DNA of 64,000 nucleotides from Cherax quadricarinatus (taxonomy: Eukaryota; Arthropoda; Malacostraca; Decapoda; Parastacidae). A program made the position numbers and the translations under genes. The stretch is taken from NCBI RefSeq assembly GCF_038502225.1, contig NC_091298.1:47527150-47591149 (forward strand), in the 5' to 3' direction. The notes below the pieces were generated by a model, which saw nothing but the letters and a program-made list of their open reading frames with translations, searched no databases and was not told the origin of the DNA. Shown here piece after piece: positions 11,243-21,366 of the stretch (positions are counted from its first letter, which is position 1; every line of letters starts with the position of its first letter).

Positions 11243-12542
11243 TTAGAAAAAATCAAATCTTGGGCCTCTTGGTGCTCTGGGTCGGGTAGGCATGAAAGGA
11301 GGCTGGAAGGGATTGCCAGGCCTTGGGCCAATTGGACCCAAAGGAAAAAAGGGGTCGGGAATATCTGGGATTATACCAGGCATTTGTGGAATCTCTCCAG
11401 AAAAATATGGACTGTCTGGGTCATAAAATGGATTAGGTTGGGGATGAGGAGGAACTGGATATGGATTTGGGCCTCTAGGATGCGGATGCCCAGGCATAAA
11501 GGGAGAAGATGGGAATACTCCTGGGATGACATATTCTAGTCCTTCATCTTCCAACCTCTTCCATTCTTTTCTTCGATTCACTGCTTTTTTATACTCAGTT
11601 TTCCAATCTACTAAATTTCGATAATTGGTATCACTATAGAGGTTACTGAAGTCTCTTTTGAAAAGGTTTTCCCACAATTTGTTATCATCCATGACGTATT
11701 TTAAACGTTGACATGTTGCTCTTAATCTGAGGACCTGGCAATAATCCAACATACTAGCAATCATTAATAGCAACTCATGTGGTAGTCCAGCTAAATGCCA
11801 TGGGGCTGGTACACCTAAGGCTTCATGAGCAGCAACCTGCAATGGGTGGAGCAGATGATCTCGCAGGGTGCGAGTTAACTGTGCAACACGAACCAGATTA
11901 TTAGCTTTAATTGGTGAACTTTTGGTGTCTTTGGCATAATCCCCAATAACCAGGCGGACATTGATCTCACTTTCCTGTTGAGGGAAACTAGCCAAGACCT
12001 GCTTCACATCTCCCATTGTAACAAGAACAAGAGTACACTTGAAGTCAGGTAATGAACTGTTACTGTAGCGGAAAGTTGCTACCATTTCATTCCACCCAGC
12101 TGGTGGCTCTGAATTATTCTCCATATGAAACCCTGATTCCAGCATGATCAGATGAATCAAAAGATTGAGTGCTTGACTCGGTGATGTAGGACTGCACTCG
12201 TTAAATATTTTTTCTAAATTTGCTGTTGGCTGTCCATCTTTTGATTCTGAGAGGAGCTCTCTTTCATTGTCTAGTTTAGGGTCAATTTGCCTTTCTGCCA
12301 ATTTCTGTTCACTGGTATCCTTATTACTACTCTCCATTTTTTCAGACCGAGAAGCTGATGTAGAAACTGCAACTTCCTTTTGAGGTAACTTTTGTTCATG
12401 TGAAGATGTTTTAGCTTGTGTAGCAACTGAGGGGATTAGCACTGTTAGCATATCACAATTAACAACACCAAGACTCTGAAGGCTTACATCTTCAGATCCA
12501 ACAAGGGGATCTGATCCATTGAGACTCACTGTTAATGGCTCC
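11243..12542 (-). CDS. FBXO7: FBXO7, coding exon 2 (residues 42-474)
   Basis: The large last coding exon of F-box only protein 7, substrate receptor of SCF ubiquitin ligases. In the family the FP domain binds the proteasome regulator PI31 and the F-box binds SKP1. The joined protein has 474 residues. The second half of the Ubl-like domain is at 42-79 (EPLTVSLNGSDPLVGSEDVS). A low-complexity linker follows. The FP domain spans ~162-287 (SQALNLLIHLIMLESGF). The F-box is at ~290-337 (LPHELLLMIASMLDYCQVL...LWENLFKRDF). A proline-rich tail spans ~382-474, ending RGPRFDFF. The acceptor TTTCTTTTCAG precedes 12542. The ATG seen at 12556 is intronic and is not the start. The intron is phase 2 and restores AGG (Arg42). 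Residue 474 is followed by a stop at 11243-11245. The exon reads without interruption, so the gene looks functional. Confidence 0.95.
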
Positions 12543-12904
12543 CTGAAAAGAAACAACCTTATTTAACCTTCAGTTTTAAATATTAAAACTAATACTTTGT
12601 TGGCTATTAACTTAAAATAAAACAGAATTATGAATGATAAAGATATAATTATACTTGAAATATAACTTGGAAAAATTGTCCCTATACCATTCAAATATCT
12701 AGTACAACAAATTAAACAAGATATGCTAAACTAAAATTCTTCAGTGGCTACACTAATTAAGGTGTGGAAATGTTAATACCTCTCAAAAGCTAAAATAGTA
12801 TGTTATGCTACAGATCCAATACCCCCAATAGCATACCAGCCATATGGCAAAGAATACTTTCATAAATCATGCTAGTAAGGCATCATTTTAGTGCTAAGAT
12901 CCAA

Positions 12905-12972
12905 AAGCAAGGTGAGGGGCCATTGCTCCAAAAGCAATGGCCCCTCACCAGGATGCTGGTGAGGGGCCATTG
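12905..12972. repeat. Short palindromic repeat array
   Basis: Three copies of GAGGGGCCATTG in alternating orientation: GGTGAGGGGCCATTGCTCC, its inverse AGCAATGGCCCCTCACC, then the direct copy again. The first two can form a ~17-bp stem. No function assigned. Confidence 0.8.
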
Positions 12973-13481
12973 ATCCATGGAACTGGACTTATCCTCACCT
13001 TCCTTGTATCAAACCTGAATGCCTCCTATTTCTCAAGTGCTATAAATATGTAAATTCAATGTTAAGACCTTTTATTTTTGGTGGGTAATGATTACTAAGA
13101 CATTCACATTATAGCATAAACTAATTTAAACACATAACTACATAAACAAAGAGTTCATCAAACCAAGAACACTGACTTTTTGTCACCAGTTATTAAACAA
13201 ATGGGAACCAGTTATAGCTTTTTTAGTCATTATTCAAAATTACATTATGTGAAGTCATTAAGCAGGGATTACTGTAACTGTAAGCATACACTGGTGGTGA
13301 CTGGCACAGATTTACCCTAAAATAATAAAAAAGTCAGTGCGATTTATTTTCAGTGAGGCCCTCATCATGTGATAAACAATAAGGACATTAAAAGAAATAA
13401 GTCACAATGATGTTAGCATACATAAGACATGGTTCTCATTAGGAAAATTTAACGAGGATGTTTCACTCACAATGTATTAAA

Positions 13482-13857
13482 AAAGCTCCTGGTGATTCAT
13501 ACACTGGAGCTAGTAATAAAGCCCTTGGTGGTTCAAGTATTGTTAATAAAGCTCCTGGTGATTCAAACACTGTAGCTATTAATAAAGCTCTTGGTGGTTC
13601 AAGTATTGTTTTAAGAAAACCCCTGGTGGTTCAAGTATTGTTTTAAGAAAGCCCCTGGTGGTTCAAGTATTAAGAAATGCCCTGGTGGTTCAAGTACTGT
13701 ATTAAGAAAGCTCCTGGTGGTTCAAGTACTGTATTAAGAAAGCTCCTAGTGGTTCAAGTACTGTATTAAGAAAGCTCCTGGTGGTTCAAGTACTGTATTA
13801 AGAAAGCTCCTGGTGGTTCAAGTACTGTATTAAGAAAGCCCCTGGTGGTTCAACCAT
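13482..13857. repeat. 32-bp minisatellite in FBXO7 intron 1
   Basis: About 11 tandem units of GCTCCTGGTGGTTCAAGTAC plus TGTATTAAGAAA (32 bp in the regular right half). The left units are longer and more divergent (TAATAAAGCTCCTGGTGATT). The right five units are almost identical, which suggests recent expansion there. A short open frame across it (13458-13646) is not a gene. Confidence 0.92.
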
Positions 13858-14099
13858 ATTCTCATTAGAGTTTCCCAACATTGCCTATTTATCTTATTTG
13901 CATACTTTTTGGAATAATGTGTACCCTTAATGACACCACAATGACTTCAACCAGTCATCCTAGGTCAAGTTTATATACTTCATCAATAATGTATGACTAT
14001 AACATCTAGTTAAGTGCCCTCAAACCCTTTACTAGAATAAGAAAAACATTTTTAACCAAGAAGGTTAGTAACCTAGGATAACCCAACACAGTCAATGTC

Positions 14100-14490
14100 G
14101 GTTAAGACACTTGTGCAACATCTGGTGATCTTTATTGTAGACGTTTCGCCATCCAGTGGCTTTATCAATACAGATTCTTGGACATAATTAGAAAACAGAA
14201 GAACTATATACAAAAGATGAGGTAATCAGTCCCTCAGCCTTGGAGGTGGTGTTTACAGCACCGTGGTTGTAGAGGTTCTCTACAACTATGGTGCTGTAAA
14301 CACCACCTCCAAGGCTGAGGGACTGATTACCTCATCTTTTGTATATAGTTCTTCTGTTTTCTAATTACAACTGTATTGATAAAGCCACTGGATGGCGAAA
14401 CGTCTACAATAAAGATCACCAGATGTTGCACAAGTGTCTTAACTTTCATCTTGTCGGTATTGTATACCTGTCTTGCACAACAGTCAATGT
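14100..14490. mobile_element. Fold-back element with GAAAC hairpin modules, copy 2
   Basis: An inverted repeat with its centre near 14279, arms ~170 bp, outer edges TTAAGACACTTGTGC / GCACAAGTGTCTTAA. Both arms carry GCCACTGGATGGCGAAACG and the ACAATAAAGAT stretch. Sequence beyond the right edge (TTTCATCTTGTCGGTATTGT) matches sequence beyond the left edge of copy 1, so the full unit is longer than the palindrome. Confidence 0.75.
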
Positions 14491-14786
14491 CATTAGACTT
14501 TCCAACTTACTTCCTAAGGGGTTTGTAAAATAATTTATTTTCTAAATAAAGCTCATGTGTCCACCATGTTAAATACAGTATTATGAGATTATGATGACTG
14601 TCACAGTCCTGGGGTAGTAAAAGTTAGTAAAATTATACAATTGCTACTTGGCAAATTTTAGCCAAAAATTATAGCTTAAACTGCACACACAATATTAGGA
14701 TTGTTTTAAAGAAGAGATAGTATTTTGTTTTCCAAATGGTAAAACATGTAATCAAACCTAATGAAACCCACCTAACCTACAAAAAC

Positions 14787-15715
14787 TTTTTATTTATTAA
14801 TTTGAACATGATACAGTGAAGTACAAAGGAATACAGTTATTACAGTGCAACATCTCAAAGCCCCTTGTATGCAGAGCATTATGGGCAGGCTTAAAATTAA
14901 TTTAAGATTAACTAAGCAATCATATATTCAGTGGTAAAAACATTATTGTAAACAGATAACAATTTAGCACAAATGAGTAGTACAGTATTACAAAGACAGG
15001 TCATATGGTCATTTACTGTGTTGCTGAGCATTCAGTAGAATGGAGTATTCTGTTAGGTAATGTAATTAAAAATAATGTTTGATTGGGTCACAGATTAGAC
15101 ATTTATGAGATACAATAATGAGAAACATTTATGAGATACAATTATTCAGTATTTATTTACTTGTGGGTGGGTAAGTGATTTTTGAGAAGAGGCTTGAATT
15201 TATAAACAGTGTTTCTTTTATATTCACAGGTTATGAATTCCAGATTTTAGGGCCTTTTATGTGCATTGTGTTTTTGCATAGCGTGAGATGGACACGAGGA
15301 ACATCAAAGAGTGATCTGTGCCTTGTGTTATGGTCATGTGTTCTGTTGAGGTTGGTAAGGAGACGTTTGAGGGGAGGGTTTATATCAGAGTTAAGTGTTC
15401 TATGAATGTAGTAGGTGCAGTAATAAGTATGGATGTTTTGCATGGTGAGTAGGTTTAGAGTTTTGAATACTGGTGGAGTGTGCTGTCTGTAGTGGGAATT
15501 TATCATCATTCTGACTGCAGCCTTTTGTTGGGTAATTAATGGTCTGAGATGGTTTATTGTTGTTAAGCCCCATGCACAAATTCCATAGGTGAGATTGGGG
15601 TAAATAAGCGAGTGATATAGGGCCAGGAGGGCTGACTGTGGAACATAGTACTTAACTTTCACCTTCAGTCTGGTGCATCTTTGGTTGCATCCAGCAGGCA
15701 CAAGGCAACTCAATA
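14787..15715 (-). mobile_element. LINE-C 3' fragment (ORF2 C-terminus)
   Basis: A minus-strand open frame at 15231-15713 (160 aa) is the post-RT region of a CR1/jockey-like LINE: 'LYHSLIYPNLTYGICAWG' (thumb-like block), 'HNTRHRSLFDVPRVHLTLCKN', 'KGPKIWNS'. Coding similarity decays toward 14787, which is probably the element's 3' UTR. It is related to LINE-B and ~85% like the copy at 31745-32695. 5'-truncated and not autonomous. Confidence 0.8.
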
Positions 15716-15719
15716 ATAG

Positions 15720-16345
15720 TCATTAATTGGCTCATACCTGCAATGCAACCAAAATTAATGAACTGTTATTGCTATTTCCCAAATAAGTTTCCACAGGAAA
15801 TACATACTTGCATATTCTTTTTTCTCCTTCTCTACTTTTTCTCCTTTTTCTTGTCTGGGTTTTCTTGCTTCTACTTAAGGTGCTTTGGTCCTTTACTTTT
15901 CCACCCCCATGTTTTTTGTCTTATCGCTTGTGGACCCTTAGCTCTCCTGCAGTGCTCCTCTTTCTTGGCCTCTGACTGACTCCCACTACTACATTTCTCT
16001 ACTACCTCTCTCTTGTCCCGTCCCTGTCAGCTGGCCTGGAGTTTACCTGGAGAGGGTTTTGGGGGTCAATGCCCCCACGGCCCTATACGTATATACGTAC
16101 TGCCTCCTTCTCCCCTTTCTGTTAGTGTGACTTTGTAAACTGTCCAAGTCAGACTGAAACGTCATCATAAGCTCCCCTCTCCTACGTGCAGGTTATTTGT
16201 GTATTGCAAAATGTAAATTACTCCCAGAGCTTTGGAAAGTAGTGGTTGGCAACCTTAGCCTAAAGTACAGTAATACAATATCAGAATATAACCAACTGAT
16301 TTATTCAGACAAGCCAAGTTACTTCTAATAATGATGTAATAAGGG
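15720..16345. other. Unassigned intronic sequence with a LINE-A tail
   Basis: Pyrimidine-rich sequence (15800-16020). At ~16028-16085 there is an antisense LINE-A 3' end (GGAGTTTACCTGGAGAGGG). The rest shows nothing I can name. Confidence 0.55.
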
Positions 16346-17420
16346 TGTATATATGGGAACTGACAGTTACTTTTTGCTGATGATACTGTGCTTTTGGGAG
16401 ATTCTAAAGAGAAGTTGCAAAGGTTAGTAGACAAGTTTGAGAGGGTGTGTCAATGAAGAAAGTTGAAAGTGATCATAGATAAGAGTAAGGTGATGAGGGT
16501 ATCAAACGATTTAGATAAAGAAAAACTGGATATCACTTTGGAGGGAGGGAGTATGAAAAAAGTGAATGTGTTCAGATATTCAGGAGTTGACTTGTCAGCA
16601 GATGGGTTTATGAAAGACGAGGTTAACCATAGAATTGTTGAAGGAAAAGAAGTGAGTGGTGCTTTGAGGTATCTGTGGAGACAAAAAAAAAAAAAAAAAA
16701 AAAACATTATCCATAGAGGCAAAGAAGGGAATATACAAGAGTATACTGGTACCAACACTCTTATATGGGTGTGAAGCATGGGTTATAAATGCTGCAGCAA
16801 GGAGGAGGCTGGAGGCAGTGGTGATGTCGTGACTAAGGGTAATGTGTGGTGTAAATATTATGCAAAGAATTTGTAGTGTGGAAATTAAGAGGTGTGGAGT
16901 TACTAAGAGGGGTTGTTAAGGTGGTTTGTTCATTTAGAGAGAATGGAACAAAGTACAATGACTTGGAGAGCATATAAATCTGTAGTGGAAGAAAGGCGGG
17001 GTAGGAGTCATCCTAGGAAAGGTTGGAGGGAGTGGTAAAGGAGGTTTTGTGGACGAGGAGCTTGGACTTCCAGCAAGCGTGCATGAGTGTGTGAGATAGG
17101 AGTGAATGAGACGAATAGTTTTTGGGACCTGATGAGCTGTTGGAGTGTGAGCAGGGTAATATTTTGTGAAGGGATTTAGAGAAACTGGTTAGCCAGACTT
17201 GAGTGCTAGAGGTGGGAAGTACAATGCCTGCACTTTAAAGAAGGGGTTTGAGATATTGGCAGTTTGGAGTGACATCTAAACTGTTGTATGTGAGCACCTC
17301 TGCAAAGACAGTGATTATGTATGAATGATGGTGAAAGTGTTGATGATGAAAGTTTTTTCTTTCTTTTTTGGGTCACCCTGCCTTGGTGGGAAACGTTTTA
17401 CATGTTAAAACAAAAAATAA
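16346..17420 (+). pseudogene. LINE-E copy, RT C-terminal half, decayed
   Basis: Plus-strand LINE-E beginning at the catalytic block (FADDTVLLGDS, ~16373) and running to the family tail GGGTCACCCTGCCTTGG at ~17370. Many stops and frameshifts. An A-run at 16683-16704 replaces part of the 'LWRQ' region. About 1.07 kb, 5'-truncated. Confidence 0.88.
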
Positions 17421-17427
17421 TTTAAAC

Positions 17428-17830
17428 ACGAAGATTGAGACACTTTTGCAACATAGGGGAATCTTTACTGAGGAAATGTTTTCACAAGCCAGCAGCTTCT
17501 TCAGTCCAATACAGATAACAGTGGAAGAAGAGGAGTTTAAGGTAATCAGTCCCTCAGCCTGGAGTTGATGTGTTCAGTCCATCAATCTTGAGAAAAGTAT
17601 AGCATATGTTTGGATAAGTGGCTTATGTACTGCAATCAGGTGAGTAGAAGCAGGAGGAGGCAGGGTCATCACTGGACAAATCCACTAGTGTAAGTAGGTC
17701 ATGGCTGTAGGTTAGACAAGCACAGAAGAATTGCCTGTATCATGATCCCAAGATGTTGCAGTGTCTGACACATGTCATGTCAATAGTTTACAAAACCAAC
17801 AAGTTGAAGATTGAAACACTTCTGCAAGAT
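17428..17830 (-). mobile_element. Hairpin-module element fragment, copy 3
   Basis: Read on the minus strand it shows GGACTGAAGAAGCTGCTGGC, then GAAAACATTTCCT, AGTAAAGAT and GTTGCAAAAGTG. This is the same order as in the fold-back elements but more diverged. GTAATCAGTCCCTCAGCCT, shared by all copies, is at 17542. A second edge-like piece lies at 17745-17830. Not a clean palindrome. Confidence 0.6.
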
Positions 17831-17999
17831 TTCCCAAATGTTGCAAGTGACTCAATATTTAATGTCAGTTTCCTAAAGTATTTTCATCATAATTTACAAG
17901 ATGGTAGAGCCACCACAACATCCTTGACTTCTGACAAACATTTCCTAACTATAAGTTTATTTAGGTTCAGGTACACATCAGTACAATTATCATATATAC

Positions 18000-18190
18000 T
18001 GACATTACCTAGGAAAAAAAAGTCAGTGACTTATTTTCACTATGTTTCCTAAAACAGTACTAATATATGTTATATTGTAACTACTTTTCATATACTTAAA
18101 TTACTTACCTGTTTTAACTTGAAGGTTTAAACAACTATTATCACAAGGACCCCAATAGAAATAAGTCACTAACTTTTTTGGGTTACCCTG
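18000..18190. repeat. Two inverted copies of the 'AAGTCAGTG-TTATTTCCATTGGGG' motif
   Basis: A forward copy at ~18003-18050 (CCTAGGAAAAAAAAGTCAGTGACTTATTTTCA) and a reverse copy at ~18145-18190 (GGACCCCAATAGAAATAAGT, then CTTTTTTGGGTTACCCTGG). The motif recurs at 13316, 19608, 20345 and 50850. It is probably the core of a small dispersed repeat. Role unknown. Confidence 0.6.
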
Positions 18191-18350
18191 GAAGCGTAAA
18201 CTACACATATACTGCTGTACGATTTATTTAACTATGTATGTATACATGTACAAACTTACTAGGTTCTCTACACAATTTATATGTGTATTTATGTATACTT
18301 GTACAAAGTTACCATCCAGATCCAACATTACTTCTGACCATTAATATTAC

Positions 18351-18475
18351 CTGACACTCTGATGGTAGGTGTTCTCAACAAACTTGCGTATTTCATTCTT
18401 CAGGCTGCCAAGTGTATCATCTTCTAAAGTCAGTATAAACTTGTGTGTCTTGGAATATTTCACCTTCACCTTCAT
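18351..18475 (-). CDS. FBXO7: FBXO7, coding exon 1 (residues 1-41 plus 2 nt)
   Basis: A short first coding exon. The ATG is at 18475-18473 (context TTTAATATG). It encodes MKVKVKYSKTHKFILTLEDD, then TLGSLKNEIRKFVENTYHQS and V. This is the first beta-hairpin and helix of the Ubl-like N-terminus of FBXO7, ending in the donor AG|GTAATATT. With exon 2 the reading frame joins exactly (41 codons + 2 nt, then 1 nt to complete Arg42). Similarity to other FBXO7 N-termini is modest, as usual for this domain. The call rests mainly on the perfect frame join, the donor site and the fold-like pattern. A possible upstream acceptor (TGAATTTACAG on the minus strand, near 18538) suggests a further 5' UTR exon. 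Confidence 0.88.
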
Positions 18476-19124
18476 ATTAAACTTGATATTATACTTGTCT
18501 TATACACACAGGAGACAGGTGCTGCTCCTACTGCTGTAAATTCAGGAATATGTGTTTTTCTTTATTATCTTTCCAACACCTGTTCTAACATCTTCATTAT
18601 TTTAATTCCTCAATATTTAGTATAGTAGAGATTTCGTTATTATTATGTGTATTGCATTATTTTATTTTAAATAATATGATATTACTCGTGAATGCTTAAA
18701 AATCTAAACGTTGCCTTGAGTAGAGTTATATTTCTTGATTATTAACGGGGTGAGTCAAGATAATGTTAGCAGGTTTAATGTTAGCAGCTTGTGCTACATG
18801 CAGATGTCTTCAGTTATAATAAGTGCAGTGAGTAAATATGTTAAGAGAAAATTGTAGATAATATTTAAAATAAGACTTAAAATTAAATCAGGGTATCTGA
18901 GGTGTTAAAACAAATCAATAAAAGTTGCTATTTATAGCAAGATAGTGGAAAAGCATTATCACTCTGGCATGTGTACCAACCCTTCCAAAAACAAACATGC
19001 GTAACATGCTTCTTTTATGTCATAGTGTCTGTTGATTTATTTTTTCAATGTAAAATAAATAAAACAAATATAAAAGTGGCATGTAATATATAAATCTCTA
19101 GTAATAAAAGTCATATTTTTATGG

Positions 19125-19188
19125 TAGTGATGTTGGTAAGCGTGGCGGCTATAAACAAGGAGGCCCGCCATTATTCCTGCAGCTCAGG
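19125..19188 (+). promoter_or_regulatory. Candidate promoter / non-coding 5' exon of DCAF7
   Basis: A GC-rich, CpG-containing island in AT-rich DNA (GTAAGCGTGGCGGC, AGGCCCGCCATTATT) that ends in a good donor, CTCAG|GTAATG. GGCCCGCCATTATT resembles a YY1-type site on the reverse strand. The position, 0.65 kb from the FBXO7 start codon and upstream of DCAF7 exon 1, fits a bidirectional promoter. This is inference only. Confidence 0.3.
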
Positions 19189-19789
19189 TAATGTTTTTCA
19201 AAGTAATGTTAAAAATGCTTGATAAACTCGCATTTATACGGAAACTAAAGTATCTTGAACCTTAAAACTCAGAGTGAGGTGATTAACGTGCTTCCCGGGT
19301 CATTGTTAGTGGGGGTTGAGGCTAAAATTATGAAGATATTAATTAGCGGCAAGTTGAAGAAGGCTTTTAATTAGGTGTCCCAACAGTGTTCTACGGTGCC
19401 TCTTACACACCTACCGATTTAGCGCTTCCCCTTTGATTATAATAATAATCTTACACACCTGCTGCTCATCTATATGTATGTTCTGCAAAGTATCAGTGTA
19501 TTTACCTTACAAATAATCTATATTTCCTTTTGTAAAATCTCCAAATAAATGCTCTGGCTTTCTTGGGTTTTAGAGAATTTTACTGGGTTATTAACTCGGA
19601 GTGTTAGCAACCCAGGATAACCCAGGAAAGTATTTCAGTCTGGCTTATTTCCATTGAGGTTCTTTGATCCTCTTCCCCGGTATATAACCCACAGTAGTGA
19701 CACTAAAATGGAAATGAATCGCTGATTATTTTGGGTTATCTTAGATAATTTACACTGTGTATGATTGTTGTACTTATGTGTACTTGTAC

Positions 19790-19980
19790 ATAAATAAACT
19801 TACTTATCTAGGTACCTAATTACTTACCTAGGTGACAACTTACTACCTAGGTGCCTACTTACTTACCTGGGTGCCTACTTACCTAAGTGACAACTTAATT
19901 ATCTAGGTACCTACTTACCTAAGTGACAACTTACTTACCTAGGTGACAACTTACTTACCTAGGTGCCTACTTATTGATAG
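19790..19980. repeat. Minisatellite, ~18-20-bp units
   Basis: About ten units of (A)CTTACTTACCTAGGTGACAA alternating with TACTTACCTAGGTGCC. The CCTAGG core is itself palindromic. Non-coding. Confidence 0.9.
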
Positions 19981-20489
19981 GTGAATGAAGGCAACAAGTA
20001 TAAGGAAACATAATTACTGGTAGTGATGAAGAGTGGTACTAAGGGAGGACTGTAGGAGCTGAAGTTCCCCCCTCCAAAAAAAAAAAAAAAAATCCCTTAA
20101 TTCTCATCATCCCAAAATAAAATTAGTAGTAATTGCACTGCTTCAAAACAAGTCCCCTACCCCCTGTATCAACCACTTAGCCCCCCTTAAGCCCCCCCCT
20201 TATAGAAATTCTGATGCTGCTGCTTGTATTGATATCAGTATTAGAAAAATGGGCCCATGTGCAAATTAATGAGATATCAAGTAAGTTTATTTAGGTGCAG
20301 GTACACTCAAGTATAATTATCATACATAGTTACATATGTGTAAATTATTTAGAATAATCTAAAAAGCCAGGTGAAGTGACTTATTTCCATTAAAATCCTT
20401 GAGCAGACAGATTTGGGCATAGTAAATCCATTGAGCCTATTATTGATAAAATCTTCCACTAAAAACCCTAAACCATACCCAGACACTCC

Positions 20490-20800
20490 TCACATCACAT
20501 CACCACATCACATCACCACCACCACATCACATCATCACCATATCATCACATCATCACCACATCACATCATCACCACCACATCAGCTCACCACCGTATCAC
20601 CACCACCACATCACCACCACTCCACCACCACCACTCCACCCCACCACTCCACCCCACCACTCCACCCCACCACTCCACCCCACCACTCCACCCCACCACT
20701 CCACTCCACCACTCTGCCCTACTGCTGCCTCACTAACCCCTCCACCCTCGCAACCCCTGCCACAACCCCCACCATCCCCCTCCAACATCATCCCCCACCA
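20490..20800. repeat. (CAC/CACATCAC)n and CCACTCCACC satellite
   Basis: Simple-sequence DNA changing from CACATCACCAC units to about ten CCACTCCACCC units. The open frames across it on both strands are low complexity and not genes. Confidence 0.95.
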
Positions 20801-21366
20801 CCATCATCCTCTCCCTTTCATTAGTTTCTTTTTCTTGAAATACCAGACGTTACTGTGAATTTCATATAACCTGTAGTTACCAGCGGTCGCAATATACACA
20901 ACGAGTAGCAATTATTACTACAGAAAAAGCGTCCTTCCTCCAAAATTTGCACCAGTCAACTATAGTGATAATATAGCATTTATTGTGGTGGAGAAGAAAA
21001 AAAAAAATAGAGAAGCTAGATACAGCGATTGATAAACAAGGGTGGAGGTCGACCGTTCATCATTGTAGGAGTGCCAGCAGTCACCGGCTCTTCAACACGC
21101 AAGTTATACTTTTGTATCAATCAAATCACATATTACTCGGGTAGATAATTTCCAGTAGATCCTTCATGTGTTAGCTCAAATCACCGACCAGTATGGTTTA
21201 AATAAGTGACCCACTGATCAGATCAGATAGACTGGTCCGAACCCTTGACTGGTCCGAACCCTGGACTGGTTTCAAACGGTTTCGTTGTGCACCACCTAGC
21301 AGGTTATTAATAGAATATTCAAGAGGTTGCTAGTAGAATTGCAGTAAATCAACCATTCAAATCATT

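Larger units (their letters stand above)
12543..18350 (-). other. FBXO7 intron 1
   Basis: A 5.8 kb phase-2 intron with donor GTAATATT (ending at 18350) and acceptor TTTCTTTTCAG. It contains a hairpin (12905-12972), a 32-bp minisatellite, a fold-back element, a LINE-C fragment, a LINE-E copy and a second hairpin-module fragment, each listed separately. The remaining stretches (12543-12904, 12973-13470, 14490-14785, 15720-16345, 17830-18350) show no gene. Confidence 0.88.
18476..20460. other. Region upstream of FBXO7, head-to-head with DCAF7
   Basis: No coding sequence. It contains a candidate promoter or 5' exon (19125-19188), a minisatellite (19790-19980) and two copies of the dispersed TTATTTCCATT motif (~19608 and ~20345). 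The rest is AT-rich and unassigned. Confidence 0.6.

Noticed and set aside
12543..12556. ATG at 12556 as the FBXO7 start codon (MFLFREP...)
   Set aside because: The four extra codons overlap a perfect polypyrimidine-AG acceptor, and exon 1 at 18351-18475 joins in frame.
13458..13857. CRISPR array (regular 32-bp repeat)
   Set aside because: Units are contiguous with no unique spacers, and the genome is animal; it is a minisatellite.
20413..20791. Open frames of 64-107 codons on both strands
   Set aside because: They are translations of CAC/CCACC simple repeats.
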